Source: Bimuria novae-zelandiae CBS 107.79 | Taxonomy: Eukaryota; Ascomycota; Dothideomycetes; Pleosporales; Didymosphaeriaceae | Reading direction: 5' to 3' | NCBI GenBank assembly: GCA_010015655.1 | Contig: ML976713.1 | Coordinates: 343,826-407,825 of the forward strand | DNA: 64,000 bases | Part shown: positions 1 to 11,499 of the stretch, piece after piece | How positions within the stretch are numbered: the stretch's first letter is position 1 | Layout of the letters: the number at the start of each line of letters is the position of its first letter | The notes under the pieces: model-generated | The model's input: only the letters and a program-made list of their open reading frames with translations | The model's database searches: none | What the model was told of the DNA's origin: nothing | Position numbers and translations under genes: made by a program

Positions 1-97
1 TACACAATAAGAGTAGTGGCGCACACGCACACCAAATCTCTCTACATGGTACAACCAGTGGGGCCTAGCATACACCCCCTCCAGGCAACCGCCGGAG

Positions 98-400
98 TTG
101 GAGCTCACACGCCCCGCCCTGGCCAAGCTCCTATCCATGAGGACAAGACACGGCAACTACGCCTGGTACCATAGGAAGTTCAAGCATAATGAGGAGACCC
201 TCGCGTGCACCTGCGGAGCAGACCTGGCCCCAGACTATATCGTACACTGCCCACAGACAGTGCGACGCTTTAACTACTGGCCGCAACGCCCAACACATCC
301 CCTAATAGATACTAGAGAAGGAATACAGTACCTTAGGGCGCTAAGCCTAGGAGAATACGCAACCTTTCTTATACTTAGTATTAGTAATAGCACACGTTAG
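98..400 (+). pseudogene. LINE ORF2 C-terminal fragment (post-RNase H cysteine/histidine motif)
   Basis: This is the end of a non-LTR retrotransposon polyprotein, open for about 100 codons. It carries the C-x-C-G-A-D-L-A-P-D-x-I-V-H-C-P motif that follows the RNase H domain in Tad1/I-type ORF2 proteins and is probably a zinc-binding tail. The reading frame starts before the window, so the internal Met is not a true start. It retains more Gln codons than the other repeats here, so it is less RIP-damaged. It is a fragment, not a host gene. Confidence 0.8.
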
Positions 401-792
401 TAAGCAACTAGCTAACCACGTTATAGGCGAGCGGACGCAAACCCTCGCTTTAGGTAAAGTAGATACGCTACCTGCTTTTAACTTGCTAGGGTATCTACTA
501 TATAAGACTAAGCTCTCTCTTTTGTATACCTATATGCGTGTATATATCTCTCCTTACCTCTAATAAGTCTTGGCATGCTTCTGTACAGGACTGGGGGCAG
601 CTAGAAGGCTACCCCATTCCCTACTATTGTTACACAAAGGCCAGATTAAACAGCTAAGTCGCCCCTATCTGGAGAGGGACAGCAGCAAGAGAGGCCGCTC
701 CTATAGTAGCGGTAGCACTAGCATGAGTGGCCCTTACTAAGTGCAGGGCACGTCTACATACCCCCTAAAAGGTTACATAGGACGTAAAACCA

Positions 793-814
793 ATACTACT
801 ACTACTACTACTAC
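793..814 (+). repeat. (TAC)n microsatellite at LINE 3' terminus
   Basis: About seven TAC units close the LINE 3' untranslated region. The LINE ending at 61,400 finishes with the same CTA/TAC repeat directly before its target duplication, so this is the element's terminal repeat and not an independent microsatellite. Confidence 0.8.
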
Positions 815-3800
815 ATCCAGGATTGGGTAATTCTATAACTGTCTAGATGCGATTGCTGCGCTTCCCGGAATAATTCTCCCATTAGATATTGGTTAAGGTC
901 TGTTTTATAAGTAGGTGGCGGAGGTAACTATAATTAGTAAATCTTAACGCCCTTCGCTAGTAGTCTTTTTATCTAGGCTTTATTAATCGTGTTCTTGTTG
1001 TGTTTTCCGACCCTTCCTGCTTTCGTTCCTGCCATGAAAGCTGCTGCCCAGGGGACTGTCTTAGATAAAGTAATCTCGGGTAGGTTTATATTTTCCCCTG
1101 TTATTAGCTGTGCTAGCAGAGCTGTAGGTAGTAGAGTTAAAGGTGGTATTAGGTAGTAATCTCTAATCTTCCTTCCTCGATAGTAGCCCGGTGGGTCTAC
1201 TTCGTCCTCTATAGGTGATTTGTTTTCTGCGACATCGTCTTCGTAGAATAATTCGGTTTCTGGTTGGTGCACCAGTGGTGGTAGCTTAATTATCTTAATA
1301 TGTGTAGCTATCTCGGCTAGCGTATTGTGCATAACGTTATCTATTAGATCCTCTATCTTTCTATTAAAAATTATATTTTTATTAAATACGACGTCTCGCG
1401 TGCTGATAACCTTAGCCAGCGTTAGTATCTATATTTAGTAAATGTTTAATAACTAGTATCTAATAAGGTATCCGATCTATACTTTAGGGTTAAGTCGTTG
1501 TAGTCTTGATTTTCCACGGTAGGTATTATCTGTTATAGCGAATGCTTTGCATCCGTACGCCTTTAGGTAAGCTAAGTTTAGTTTCTTAATAGACGTAACG
1601 ATCCTATTAGCTAGTAATACTCGTGTAAAGAATATCTCGTATAGTGTTTTCCAGTTGTTTGTGTAGTTTGGCGTTCGATTGTATAGATACACTCTAGCTC
1701 TTATAATTTTAGGCTAGAGTTTCTATAGAAGGTTTGCGTCCAGACGCATTACGCGAGATTTTTCTTTATTTACGCCCCCTAAGCGTTTAGCGCCGCCATT
1801 TTAAGCTTGCGTGTCTAGTGCTAAAGGCTTAATAATTATGCCTAGGCTTTTTAGCCACTGCTTAACTTTGGGTTTAACTGTGGTGATCTTATTGTCCGTT
1901 TTAATAACTTTTAGAGTGATGTCATATTGGTTCTTAAGAAATCTAAAGAAGATTATTAATGTCTTAATAATTAACCTTGCTATTTAGTTATCCGTGAAGT
2001 AGAAGTCCTATTAGAGACTAGAATATCTATCCGTAACGAGCATCTGGCTCTTCTCTTTGTTAAATAATAGTAATTCGTAAGTGTAGAAATTAATAAAAAG
2101 CCTTTCTACGGGTCTTTACTTATTAATCCTAGGTGCGCAGCTTATTTGCCTTCGCATCTTTACTCTTCTACATAAGTTACACTCTACTGTTATAATTCCC
2201 TTAACGCGCACCCCCTTAGCTCGCTACACTAGGTGCTCGATTGCGGCGGGTCCTGGATAACCAAGCCTTTTATGCCATAAGAGGGCTAATGCTCTTTAAG
2301 GTCGTCGTTGCGTTTAAGAATTATAAAAATACGTATAGTGCGCTGCATAGTGCACGGGTTAGTGTTCTAATACCTATTATTTATAAATTTTAATAAGCTC
2401 TCTAATAGTTGTTCTATTTAGTTGCTTTAGGGTAGTGGGCTCCAATTAGGTATCCCACCAGAATCCCTTCTACCTCAGCACTTAGAAGGAGACTAGGTTA
2501 CATAGCATATCTAGGCATATTACTACGTTATGTAGTACTAGTCTTTTAGCTCCCTATTTATGTTTTAGGTTTAAGATAACAGTTCTGTATCCCTTTACCT
2601 AGATTTAAGTGTCGCCTGCCTATATAAAGTCGCCTTGTATAGGTGGCTAATAGTTCTAAATCTAGTTAGGGTCGTTCGTGATGTGGCACGTCGAGCCCGA
2701 GTTAAGGATAAAAGAACGCCGAAGAGGATAGTTAAATTAGTCTATAGTAAAGGTCGCAAAATAGGCGGCTTGCACCTTTAAAATCTATCTTCTATTTAGT
2801 TACTAATTAGTAATCTCTAGAGTTAGGGTATAGGAATTCTTAAAAGATAAAGTCTTAGTTCTAGGTCTGCTTTAAGCTCTTAGTAGACTTTAAAAATCGG
2901 CATCGTGCTCTTGTTTTAGAGCAACGTATTTAGCTATTTTTAGGTTTAGCTCCCACTATTCTGGTGCTTTATCCGGGTAGAGATAGAAGCATTCCCTAAT
3001 AGGGTGTCTTATATTACAGGCCGGATACTTGGTGGTTTTATTAGTGCTTACTCTAGCAGGTTTACCACGATTAGCGTCTGCTTTGGCGGAGTTACTACTA
3101 CCTTGTTAAGGGTTTAAAGAGCTTAAAGGTGCACGATTATTATCCTTTATAGCTATACGTTAATGTCGGGGTCTACCCCGTTTTGTACCCTAAGAGTTTC
3201 CTGTTTCTGTATGTTAGGGATCCCCTTGCATGCTCTAAGTAGCTTAGCTACTTTTAGCAAGATAAGATAAGTCTTCTATTACAAACGCTGCCTTTTGGCT
3301 TCTATTTCGCGTTATTAGATAATTTAGCATTATATATTCTCGGAAACGTCCTATTATGTCCTTTCGGTCTATGCTAGGTAGGTCCTTTCCATTTAATTGG
3401 AAGGTTGCAGCCTATACTAGAGCTATCTTATTTACTACTAATATAAAGTCTACAGCTACAGGATTAAATTATGTAGTATCGGACACGTTTAGTGTCTTGG
3501 CCTCTGTTGCGGCATGATCGTATTTAGTAAGCTATATATCCTAGTTATTTACTGTGCGTAGAGGCTTTAACAAGCTATAGTATTACTATCACGCTTGCTC
3601 TTATTTAAACTTAGAGGTAACTCCTACTTTTGCTTTTAGCTTTATAATCTATTCTTTAATAGTAGTATCTAGGAGATAGCAAGTGCGTTATAGATACGGT
3701 GCTACTAATAACTAGATAAACACTACAATCTGCTATAAACTTGCGACTTTAGTCTTGTACTTTGTGTACTGCATCTTGTATTTCTCTATCCGGAGTTTAT

Positions 3801-4150
3801 AGAGGTCTAAATCCTCTTTGTAGCTCTTTAGTCCAGCGGACGAAAGTTCAGATAGTCTTAATAATAAGACGCCGTCTGGAAGGGTTGCAGCTGGCGTATA
3901 GTCTATCGTCTCAGGTAGCTCGGGCTTAAATAGCTCCGTGAGTGGGGTAATCGCTAAATTAGGGTTAACTTGCGCCCATGTATTATATGCGACGCAGCGG
4001 GCTTGTAGTTAGTTAAGCTAGCTATAGTATTTAGTATTATCGCGAAGAATAATCGTTCCGTTAGTTTAATTTAGGTTTTAGGTTGCCATTTTCGCTCTTG
4101 TTAAGGCAGTGAGACTCTTAATTATTAGATATTACGTCTTAATAGATGTC
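815..4150 (-). mobile_element. RIP-degraded Ty1/copia retrotransposon, gag to integrase, 3' part missing
   Basis: On the minus strand a gag start (ATG GCA ACC) lies near 4,090, and gag, protease and integrase remnants follow down to about 970. Reverse transcriptase and RNase H, expected next, are missing: the element stops at the LINE 3' end at about 815. The likely cause is the LINE insertion, with the rest outside the window. Stop codons are dense and mostly TAG/TAA in place of Gln or Trp. I found no LTR at the gag side, so the 4,150 boundary is approximate. Confidence 0.7.
973..1692 (-). pseudogene. copia integrase C-terminus and linker
   Basis: Two open stretches on the minus strand (1,692-1,477 and 1,332-973) come from a copia polyprotein. 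The first has the integrase-core end (RTPNYTNNWKTLYE, then LNLAYLKAYGCKAFAI), matching the 'TP-WK-PYE...L-YL-VFGCKAY' pattern of Ty1/copia integrases. The second is the linker before reverse transcriptase in fungal copia elements, including the PWAAAFMAGT block. Nothing suggests that either piece is expressed. Confidence 0.75.
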
Positions 4151-4299
4151 CTAATAATTCGGGGGGTTGAATTAATGTATTTAGTTGTTCTTTTCTTCCT
4201 GTCTACGGGGTTCCCTCGGCAGGTTCTGTGTGTTCTTGGTTAATCCCCGGCCTTTTTCGGGCTACCCCTGATCCTCCGAACTTGATATGCTTTTTATCT

Positions 4300-5560
4300 A
4301 ACAATTAGCGGCCTAACTTAGGCAGAGGAGGTAGCATTTTTTAAGTAATATAAAGCTTATAGGACTATTAGAAAGCTTCGCAATATTATTAAATAGGTTA
4401 GGAAAAACACCTTAAGAAACGCCAGGTTTATTACTACTTAGAAAGTTCATCCTGGATAGGTGCGATCAGATGGCCTTACAAGACCTTTATAGTTAATACT
4501 TAGTAACGCCACTCGCTAGAATTCTATATACCTAATAATCAAGCGAGCTATAGTGCTTAAAGAGGTACTCGACAACTTTTATAAAGACGAATTATAGTCT
4601 CTTAATAATACTAGATCGCAGCGGCAAAGTGGTAGCTAGTAAAGTTAATCTATTAGCTACTATTAACTAGATCTCTGTCTTTCTATAGCTAAGTGGCAGT
4701 ACTTAAAGGAGAATCTTAAGCTTCTTAAACCTCTAAACGAGCTTACTTTGCGCCTCTAAGGTTATCTTAGTAATAGTAACAACAATTCTTAAGAGTATAG
4801 TACATTAGATAGTTATATACTTTGCTAGATAATCTCCTAACGGACCTCGAAGCTCAAGAACTTTAAGCACGAATAGATAGAAATATCCAGCTTAAATAGC
4901 GTCTTTACAAAGGCTGGGAGACGGCATCGAAGTACTACACCTTGTTTATAGAGTCTCCGGCCTACACGGTGGCAATCGTCTTAGATCCTACCCGGGGCAT
5001 GGATTACATCCGTTCTTAATGGGCAATAGAGCATCCAACTTGGCCAGGTATCGCACAAGAATAGATCGAAGAGCTATACAACCATAATTATAAGGATAGA
5101 ATAACACTTAACTAATAAAAGATAGACCTATCTTCTTCCGAGACCGCCTAAGCGCTCTTAAGATAGGAGACCTTTACGCGAAAAAGTTAAGTAAAGGCAA
5201 ATAAGAAATAATAGGTAAATAGTAATAAGTTAGCAGAATACCTTAAGCTCTTTTAGTTCGCTATTAATGTTCCTCCTTTTATTTGGTGGCAATAGGATAA
5301 GCAACAACGACGCTAGCTAAGAGTATCTTAGATAGCTCTTAACGTACTTTCTGCCATGCCTATAAGCGATGGACCTAAGAGAGCTTTTAGCGGCGCAGGT
5401 AACTTTATTACAAAGCCCCGTAATTGTCTTAGTAACGATATCATAGGGCATCACGAGTGTATGGCTTCATGGGAGAGGGTAGGATTAATTAAGATTAGTA
5501 ATAACTTTATGGAGGACTTAGATAAATTAGATAATATAGATAAGGAGATATTAGACTAGA
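4300..5560 (+). mobile_element. RIP-degraded hAT transposase relic
   Basis: The plus strand keeps a hAT signature in pieces. Near 4,950-5,050 it reads FIESPAYTVAIVLDPTRGMDYI, with a WAIEHPTWPG segment after one stop. At 5,340-5,530 it has the C-terminal dimerisation domain: LSAMPISDGPKRAFSGAGNF, then IT-PRN-LS-D-I, then HECMASW. This LS-MP-S-ER-FS-A...R-L pattern is the hAT family dimerisation region. Many Gln and Trp codons are TAG/TAA. The last 67 codons (5,356-5,559) are open. No terminal inverted repeats were found, so the ends are approximate. Confidence 0.75.
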
Positions 5561-5882
5561 ACTTTACGCGCTGTTTTTTATAGTGCTCTTTTCTCCTATA
5601 TTAAAATACTAAGGCACTTTATTAATCTATTTCTGCTATATCGTTAATAAGGTATTAATATGTTATCTAGTTCGAGCGCCTGCGTGGCTAAAGTAATAAT
5701 TCTTAATACTAAAATAGCTGTTAAGATAGATATACTTAATACTAAACGCTAGAATAAGCTTTTGCGACATCTGTAACGTCCAATAGTGGAATATAATAAG
5801 CTTAAAACGAATGGATTAGATTTCCATGGATTTTGTGGATTTTGCATGGATGAATATCCAATCCATCCGTGAACATCACTGC

Positions 5883-6660
5883 ACGATATGGCCTTTTCGA
5901 GTACACAGTTATGCCTATAGGGCTAACTAACGCACCAGCAACCTTCTAGGAGTTAATAAATCGAGTACTATATAAATACTTAGACGTATTCTGCACGGCG
6001 TACCTCGACGATATTTTAATATACTTACACGGAACCTTGGAAGAGCACAAAGGACATGTACGCAAAGTACTATAGAAGTTACAAAAGTATTAATTGCTCC
6101 TATACCCTAAGAAGTGCGAGTTCCATGTTACTGAGACAGAATATTTGGGATTTGTGATATCCCGAGAAGGTGTTAAGATGGACCCGAAGAATATCGCGAT
6201 AATAGAAGAATAGCCGCTATCGTAATTAGTAAAAGATATCTAGTTTTTTTTAGGCTTTACTAACTTCTATCGCAAATTTATTAGGAACTACTTAAAGACG
6301 ACCGCTCTGTTAACAGAACTTATAAAGATAGGGAAATAGCGACCTTTGCAAAAAGCAGAAATAGTAGCTTTTAAGTAGCTTAAACGCCTATTCCTAACGG
6401 CACCCCTATTATAGATGTACGACCCAGAGCGGCGATATCGCATCTACACGGATGCATCGGACTATGCGCTAGGGGCCGTATTATTACAAGAGTGCGACAA
6501 TAGTAAATGGAGACCCGTCTTCTATTACGCACGTAAGCTCTCAGGAGCAGAACTAAATTATAAGATTTACAATAAGGAGTTACTCGCAATTATTAACTAT
6601 TTTAAGCAATAGGAAGCGCAGCTTAAAGGAGTAAAGTACTAGACAAAGGTCTTTTTAGAT
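5883..6660 (+). pseudogene. gypsy reverse transcriptase / RNase H remnant
   Basis: The frame starts at YGLFEYTVMPIGLTNAPATF, continues through the catalytic YLDD box at 6,001-6,012, and carries the KKCEFH and TEYLGFVIS blocks typical of Ty3/gypsy polymerases. RNase H follows with the YTDASDYALGAVL block near 6,448 and open codons 6,415-6,612. The catalytic YLDD is retained, but several CAG/CAA codons upstream and downstream are now TAG/TAA, so no full protein can be made. Confidence 0.85.
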
Positions 6661-9027
6661 TACCTTAACCTTACGCGCTTTATAACTATAAAGAAGCTTA
6701 ATTAACAATAGGCTAGATAGTCAAAATAGATAGCGGAATTCGGCTTCCGCATTACCTATTTACCTGGCAACTTAAACGCCGCAGTAGACGCGCTTAGCAA
6801 GCGTTTAGATCTTATAGAAGAAGATAATAGTGGTAATTATATTATAATCTTAACCTACGCGAAGGATAGAACCTTTCGCTATAATAAGATATAGCTCGCG
6901 CTAGCACTGGAAGCACGGCGCGCGGATCTTACCTATTATAGGCTAGCTATAAAAGAGATACAGGATTATAATAGGCTTAAGGATAAGGATCGCCAAGCAT
7001 ATAATCTCTACTAAGCTATAAAATTAATAGCACGGGACTATTAAAACCGTATTTAGATTAGCGAGCAGATGGCTCCGCTGCTAATTAAAAAACTATATAA
7101 AGATAAGGATTAGGGACACCTAGGGATTGCTAAAACAACGCGTTAAATCGCGAACGAATATACTATCCCTAGGCTACGCTAGGCAGTATAGAAGGTTTTA
7201 GGCAACTATTTAGCCTATTATAAGAATAAGCCTAAGAGACATAAGCCCTATAGCCTCTTATAACCACTGCAGTCGCCCCTAAGACCATAGTTAAGCGTAA
7301 CCATAGACTTTATTGTGAAGCTACTAGCATTACTAGCACTAGGGAACAAGAATCCCTATAACTCGATCTTAGTTATAATCTATTGACTTACCAAGGAGTC
7401 AAGGTTTGTGCTAATTAGGGAAGCTATATTAGTAGAAGAACTAGCCTATATAGTAGAACAAGAACTAATATTACAGGTTGGACGACCTAACGAGTTTATT
7501 ACAGACAGGGCCAAGATATTCACATTGTTATACTAGACCACGTTTATAGCTAAATTAGGGATTAAGCACAAGCTCACGACGAGCTTCTATCCTAAAATAA
7601 ATAGCTAAACTAAGCAAACAAACTAAACGTTAGAATAGTATCTCTAGATGTATGTAAATAAGCTTTAAGATAACTAGGTTAAGCTATTGCTAATGGCCTA
7701 GCTAGCATACAATAGCGCAAGATCGGCGACTACGGGGTACTCGCCATATTACGCCAACCATGGATGTGAGCCAACGACTCACCGGGATCTATTAGACATT
7801 TAGAGCATTGCGAAGAACGCAGCCAATAAGGCCGAACTTATACAGAACCTATATAAAACACTATATAAGAATATCGCGCGACGTAACAAATAAACAGCGC
7901 GATAAGCGAATAAGAAAAGAATTATAAGACTAACCTTTAAGGAGGGGGGTAGAGTCCTCCTCTCGCGAAAAAATCTTAAGATAATAAGGCTAAGCAAAAA
8001 ACTAGATAACCTTTAAAAGGGACTATTTAAAATCTAAGAGGTTAGGGGACTAGTTAATTTTAAACTATAGCTACTTATAAATACACGGATCCACCCGGTC
8101 TTCCACAAGTTATTATTAGAACTAGCACTACTAGACGCCGAACTAGAAACCCAGCTCGAACTCGAAGATAAGGAGTACGAGGTTAAAGCTATTAAGGACC
8201 TATAAAAAATCGGGCGTCAGTACAAGTATCTAGTAAAGTGGGAAGGATAGCCAGAGAACTATAATACGTGGAAACTAGTATAAAACCTCACGAACTACAA
8301 GACAGCGCTGGAGAGGTTCCACAAGAAACATCTAGAGGCGCCGCGACTAGATTAGCAAGGAACTTAAAAAAGTTAAAAGATATAAAAGGATTAAAAGAAA
8401 TAAATAAGTTAGCCTATAACTAGCCTAAGTTAGCCCGTAGAGGTATATGTGGCAACGGTTTGTAAAAGCTAGTACCCTTTAAATTCTCCTCTTATTACTT
8501 TAACGCCTTAATTATATTAGCAACGCGTAAGTTATACTAGGCATAGTTATACTTCTTCTCCTCTATCTTTACTAACTCTCGCTCGAGACGCGTGGTCTTA
8601 AGAGTAGCCTAAGCTTAACGCTTTTTTACTTAAAGAAGGGTAAGACGCTTTTCGCGTTTCTCCTTCTAAATACGCTCTTAATCCTTCTTAGGAATCTATA
8701 GACTATATTTAGTATAGGCAGTAAGATAGCCTGCACACTACCTAGAGGCAGCGTTAATAAAACACTATAACTTTTTCTTCTAATAACGCTTATAACTAGA
8801 CACTATTTTTAGGCCCTAAGCTTCTACCTTTTACGCACGAGCACGACGGGTCGCTAGGGACAAACAGGGGGTTCTTAGCATAGTTAGTAAGGCAAGGGGA
8901 ATTAAGGAGAGGCTGCGGCCTGCCTTAGGACGCGGGGGGACGCACCTTTATAGTAATTAGTACTAACGCGCTAATAGCATAGCACAGCGAAGCAAGGTAT
9001 TAGGACAATAACCTTAAAGAGGGGGAT

Positions 9028-9181
9028 TGTCGGTATATACATATTCCATCGCCTGAGGCTGCTTGATGCTGCCCAACGTACCGCCTCGATCCTACTTTGG
9101 TCCGACTCGCACCGAGCCCATGTATACCTTCGTAGCACCCACGTTCATAGATAGAATATACTAATAGCAATATACAAGACA
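9028..9181 (+). repeat. 3' LTR of the gypsy element (154 bp)
   Basis: The segment begins TGTCGGTATATAC and ends ATACAAGACA (TG...CA), directly after a polypurine tract downstream of the chromodomain. No matching 5' copy was seen in the window, in line with 5' truncation. Boundaries are inferred from the TG/CA ends and the polypurine tract. Confidence 0.6.
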
Positions 9182-9234
9182 TTTGTTACTGTTATCACCC
9201 GTACGATCGTACAAAGGCCTACTAATAGGGATAG

Positions 9235-9686
9235 TGTTATAACTATAAACCCTATAAGGATAAAGAAGCTAGATAATTACGCTAAAAGAGTAATTATTAA
9301 TAAAGTAGTAGAGTTAACGGGACCTAACAGGGCGCGGGGTAGCTTAGTTAGTAGTCACGTAACGAAGTCCCGCATAAAGGGAAGTCCTATGGGACTACTA
9401 TAGTCCCTGGGACTACAGGGCCTTGGCGGGACTACGAAGAAGGAATAGGCTAGTATATAGTGTAGCGACTTTCCTATTATTGTTTCCTTCCTCGTAGTTA
9501 ACTTATATATCTTCTGTGCGAGTACGTTCTCCTATACAAACTAATAGTTATCTTATTTATTATAAGATTAGATTGTCTAGCCGCGCTAAGTGTCGCATTA
9601 ACTTGTACTACTAAATAATCCGTGAAGCACCACGATACCTTACCGCCCTAACCCGGATTGGAACAAGGTGTGAGAGCCTCATAACA
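9235..9686 (-). repeat. Left arm of a 452-bp inverted repeat pair
   Basis: This copy reads, on the minus strand, TGTTATGAGGCTCTCACACC...TAACA and is the inverted partner of 10,672-11,123, with equal length by my count. It carries many C-to-T and G-to-A differences from the other arm. The TGTTA...TAACA ends fit an LTR. Because both ends resemble each other in inverse, long TIRs of a DNA element remain possible. The interior has several self-complementary GGGACTAC/GTAGTCCC motifs. Confidence 0.7.
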
Positions 9687-10669
9687 ATATAGTAGTTACT
9701 ATTTAACTAAATATTACCTTTATAAGCTCTAAAGTATTACGTTTTCTATCTAATTTAAGCGAGGAATATTACGTTACTACTAATTAAGTCCTCCTTTACC
9801 TTATAAAGACTAGATTACTAGATCTATAGCTAGGAGGAGCAGGCACTTTAGAAGTAGCTAATAACGTATTATTTACTAATAATACTCTAGATTGCAAGAG
9901 TTTACAAGGATATATTATTAAACTATTTAATAGCCTAATTGCCTAGAAAGCAAGCAAACAAGATATAGTTACTATATTAATAATAACGGCTATATTACTA
10001 GCACTTTCATAGGTAGCTAAGGAGGCTACTTTTACTTTATAACTACTTTAAGAGCTTTAGATTACTATAAGTAATTACCTAATTATAATTAATTATAATG
10101 ATCAACAAACTATCCGCCTCGTTACTAAAGAGATTATAAAGTTACAGACTAAGCTACGCTATGTAAATATCTATAATTACTGGCTAAGGCAGGAAGTAGC
10201 TTAAGAAATAATTAATATAATCTATTAGAAATTAAAGGATATAGTAGCAAACCGTTTAACCAAGGCCTGACTAGTAAATAAATAGAACAAGTTTTTAACT
10301 AAACTAGGACTTATAAATATATTAGATAAGATTACTAATTAAGAGATTATCCTGCAGGATCTATAGTAGAGGATAGAGGCCTTTAAGATAGAGTAGAGAA
10401 TAGACTAATTATAGTAAAGCGTTCAGCTTAAGGATATGCCCAAGCTAAGGGGGTGTGTCTAATTACAGGGCCTCTGTAATCCTATACTATTAAGAGTGTA
10501 GTAGAGAACGTAAGGCTGGGGTACTCTAGTTACGCACTATCTTAGATAGTGCTAGCGCTGGATCGACACGTATTAGGCCTACGGCCAACCTCTAACACAC
10601 AACTCAACTAAATTAACCCTATCAATCATTATTCTATCCTATCAAGAACACTCTTTAATTTAATAAACA
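9687..10669 (+). mobile_element. copia 3' fragment: RNase H C-terminus plus 3' LTR
   Basis: Around 10,080-10,330 the plus strand reads DQQTIRLVTKEI, KLQTKLRYVNIYNYWLRQEV, then VANRLTKA, which is the C-terminus of copia RNase H. A polypurine tract (CTAAGGGGGTG) at about 10,444-10,455 precedes the 3' LTR. The 5' portion is missing. The fragment lies exactly between the two arms of the 452-bp inverted repeat. Confidence 0.75.
10456..10669 (+). repeat. copia 3' LTR (about 214 bp)
   Basis: It starts TGTCTAATTACAGGG after the polypurine tract, as in the complete copia at 45,389-50,869, where the tract is also GGGGGTG. It ends AATAAACA. No second copy was found, so the boundaries rest on context only. 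Confidence 0.55.
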
Positions 10670-10671
10670 TA

Positions 10672-11123
10672 TGTTATGAGGCTCTCACACCTTGTTCCGA
10701 TCCGGGTTAGGGCGGTAAGGTATCGTGGTGCTTCACGGATTATTCAATAGTACAAGTTAATGCGACACTTAGCGCGGCTAGATAATCTAATCTTATAACA
10801 AATAAGATAACTATTAGTCTGTATAGGAGAACGTACTCGCACAGAAGATATATAAGTTAACTACGAGAAAGAAAACAACAATAGGAAAGTCGCTACACTA
10901 TATACTAGCCTATTCCTTCTTCGTAGTCCCGCCAAGGCCCTGTAGTCCCAGGGACTACGGTAGTCCCATGGGACTTCCCTTTATGCGGGACTTCGTCACG
11001 TGACTGCTAACTAAGCTGCCCCGCGCCCTGTTAGGTCCCGTTAACTCTGCTACTTCGTTAATAATTACTCTCTTGGCGTAATTGTCTGGCTTCTTCATCC
11101 TTGTGGGGTTCGTGGTCGTAACA
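10672..11123 (+). repeat. Right arm of the 452-bp inverted repeat pair
   Basis: It begins TGTTATGAGGCTCTC and ends GTCGTAACA. It is the reverse complement of 9,235-9,686 with scattered transition differences. This arm appears less mutated: it reads GGTTCGTGGTCG where the left arm has TTTATAGTTAT in complement. It contains CACGTGAC and GGGACTACGG-type palindromes around 10,930-11,000. Confidence 0.7.
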
Positions 11124-11127
11124 ATAT

Positions 11128-11445
11128 ATATAAAAACCTACTTAGTAAGCAGCTCTATCTTTAGAACTACTAATTAGAATCTTCTAAAACTTTAAAGATA
11201 AGTTACTATATAGACTATTACCATATTTCTAAGATTACTAAGCTCTATAATTAGTAATTATAGAGATACTAGAAAGTAAGAGTAAAAAAACCTATTTTCT
11301 TAAATAGCAAGCTGCTTATATATGCTATAACTTAGATATCTTAAAATAATATTATTTATCTAGGTGCAGCTCTATATTAGGGTTTTTAAAAGATTCCAAC
11401 TAGTAGTTCTAGAGATAGAGCTGCTTACTAAGCAGGTTTTTATAT
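11128..11445. mobile_element. MITE with about 60-bp terminal inverted repeats
   Basis: The left end ATATAAAAACCTACTTAGTA is mirrored at the right end (TGCTTACTAAGCAGGTTTTT). The match extends about 60 bp inward with a few transitions, covering AGCAGCTCTATCT and AGAACTACTA. The interior is AT-rich and non-coding. TA-rich flanks would suit a Tc1/mariner-type MITE, but no unambiguous target duplication was resolved. Confidence 0.65.
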
Positions 11446-11499
11446 GTGTTTTGGGGCTAACGGCTCGCTTGTACTGACGGCACGCTTGTAAACTACGTT

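Larger units (their letters stand above)
1..814 (+). mobile_element. 3' end of a Tad1-like LINE, cut by the window edge
   Basis: The first 400 bases encode the C-terminal tail of a LINE ORF2 and the rest is its 3' untranslated region, ending in a TAC repeat at 793-814. The tail is clearly paralogous to the end of the LINE at 55,861-61,400: both share the TRHG-YAWYH-KF block and the C-x-CGADLAPD-IVHCP block. The two 3' untranslated regions differ in sequence but both end in AATACTACTAC repeats, so they are related subfamilies. The element probably sits inside the copia relic that starts right after the TAC repeat. Its 5' part lies outside the window. Confidence 0.85.
5883..9181 (+). mobile_element. 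5'-truncated Ty3/gypsy chromovirus, RIP-degraded
   Basis: Starting inside reverse transcriptase, the frame runs through RNase H (6,380-6,650), integrase (about 6,900-7,800) and a C-terminal chromodomain (about 8,173-8,345; EVKAI...YLVKWEG, then P-NYNTW). A purine-rich tract (AAAGAGGGGG) at about 9,016-9,025 precedes the 3' LTR. The chromodomain places it in the chromovirus lineage. Gag, protease, the first part of reverse transcriptase and the 5' LTR are missing; the left junction lies in a short AT-rich stretch at 5,570-5,882. Stops within the frame are almost all TAG or TAA. Confidence 0.85.

Noticed and set aside
5775..5880. Short ATGGATT...AATCCAT inverted motif near the gypsy left junction as a possible MITE
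   Set aside because: The repeat arms are short and imperfect and no target duplication was found; too weak to call.
9000..9182. A 60-codon minus-strand frame
   Set aside because: Lies within the gypsy 3' LTR and has no similarity.
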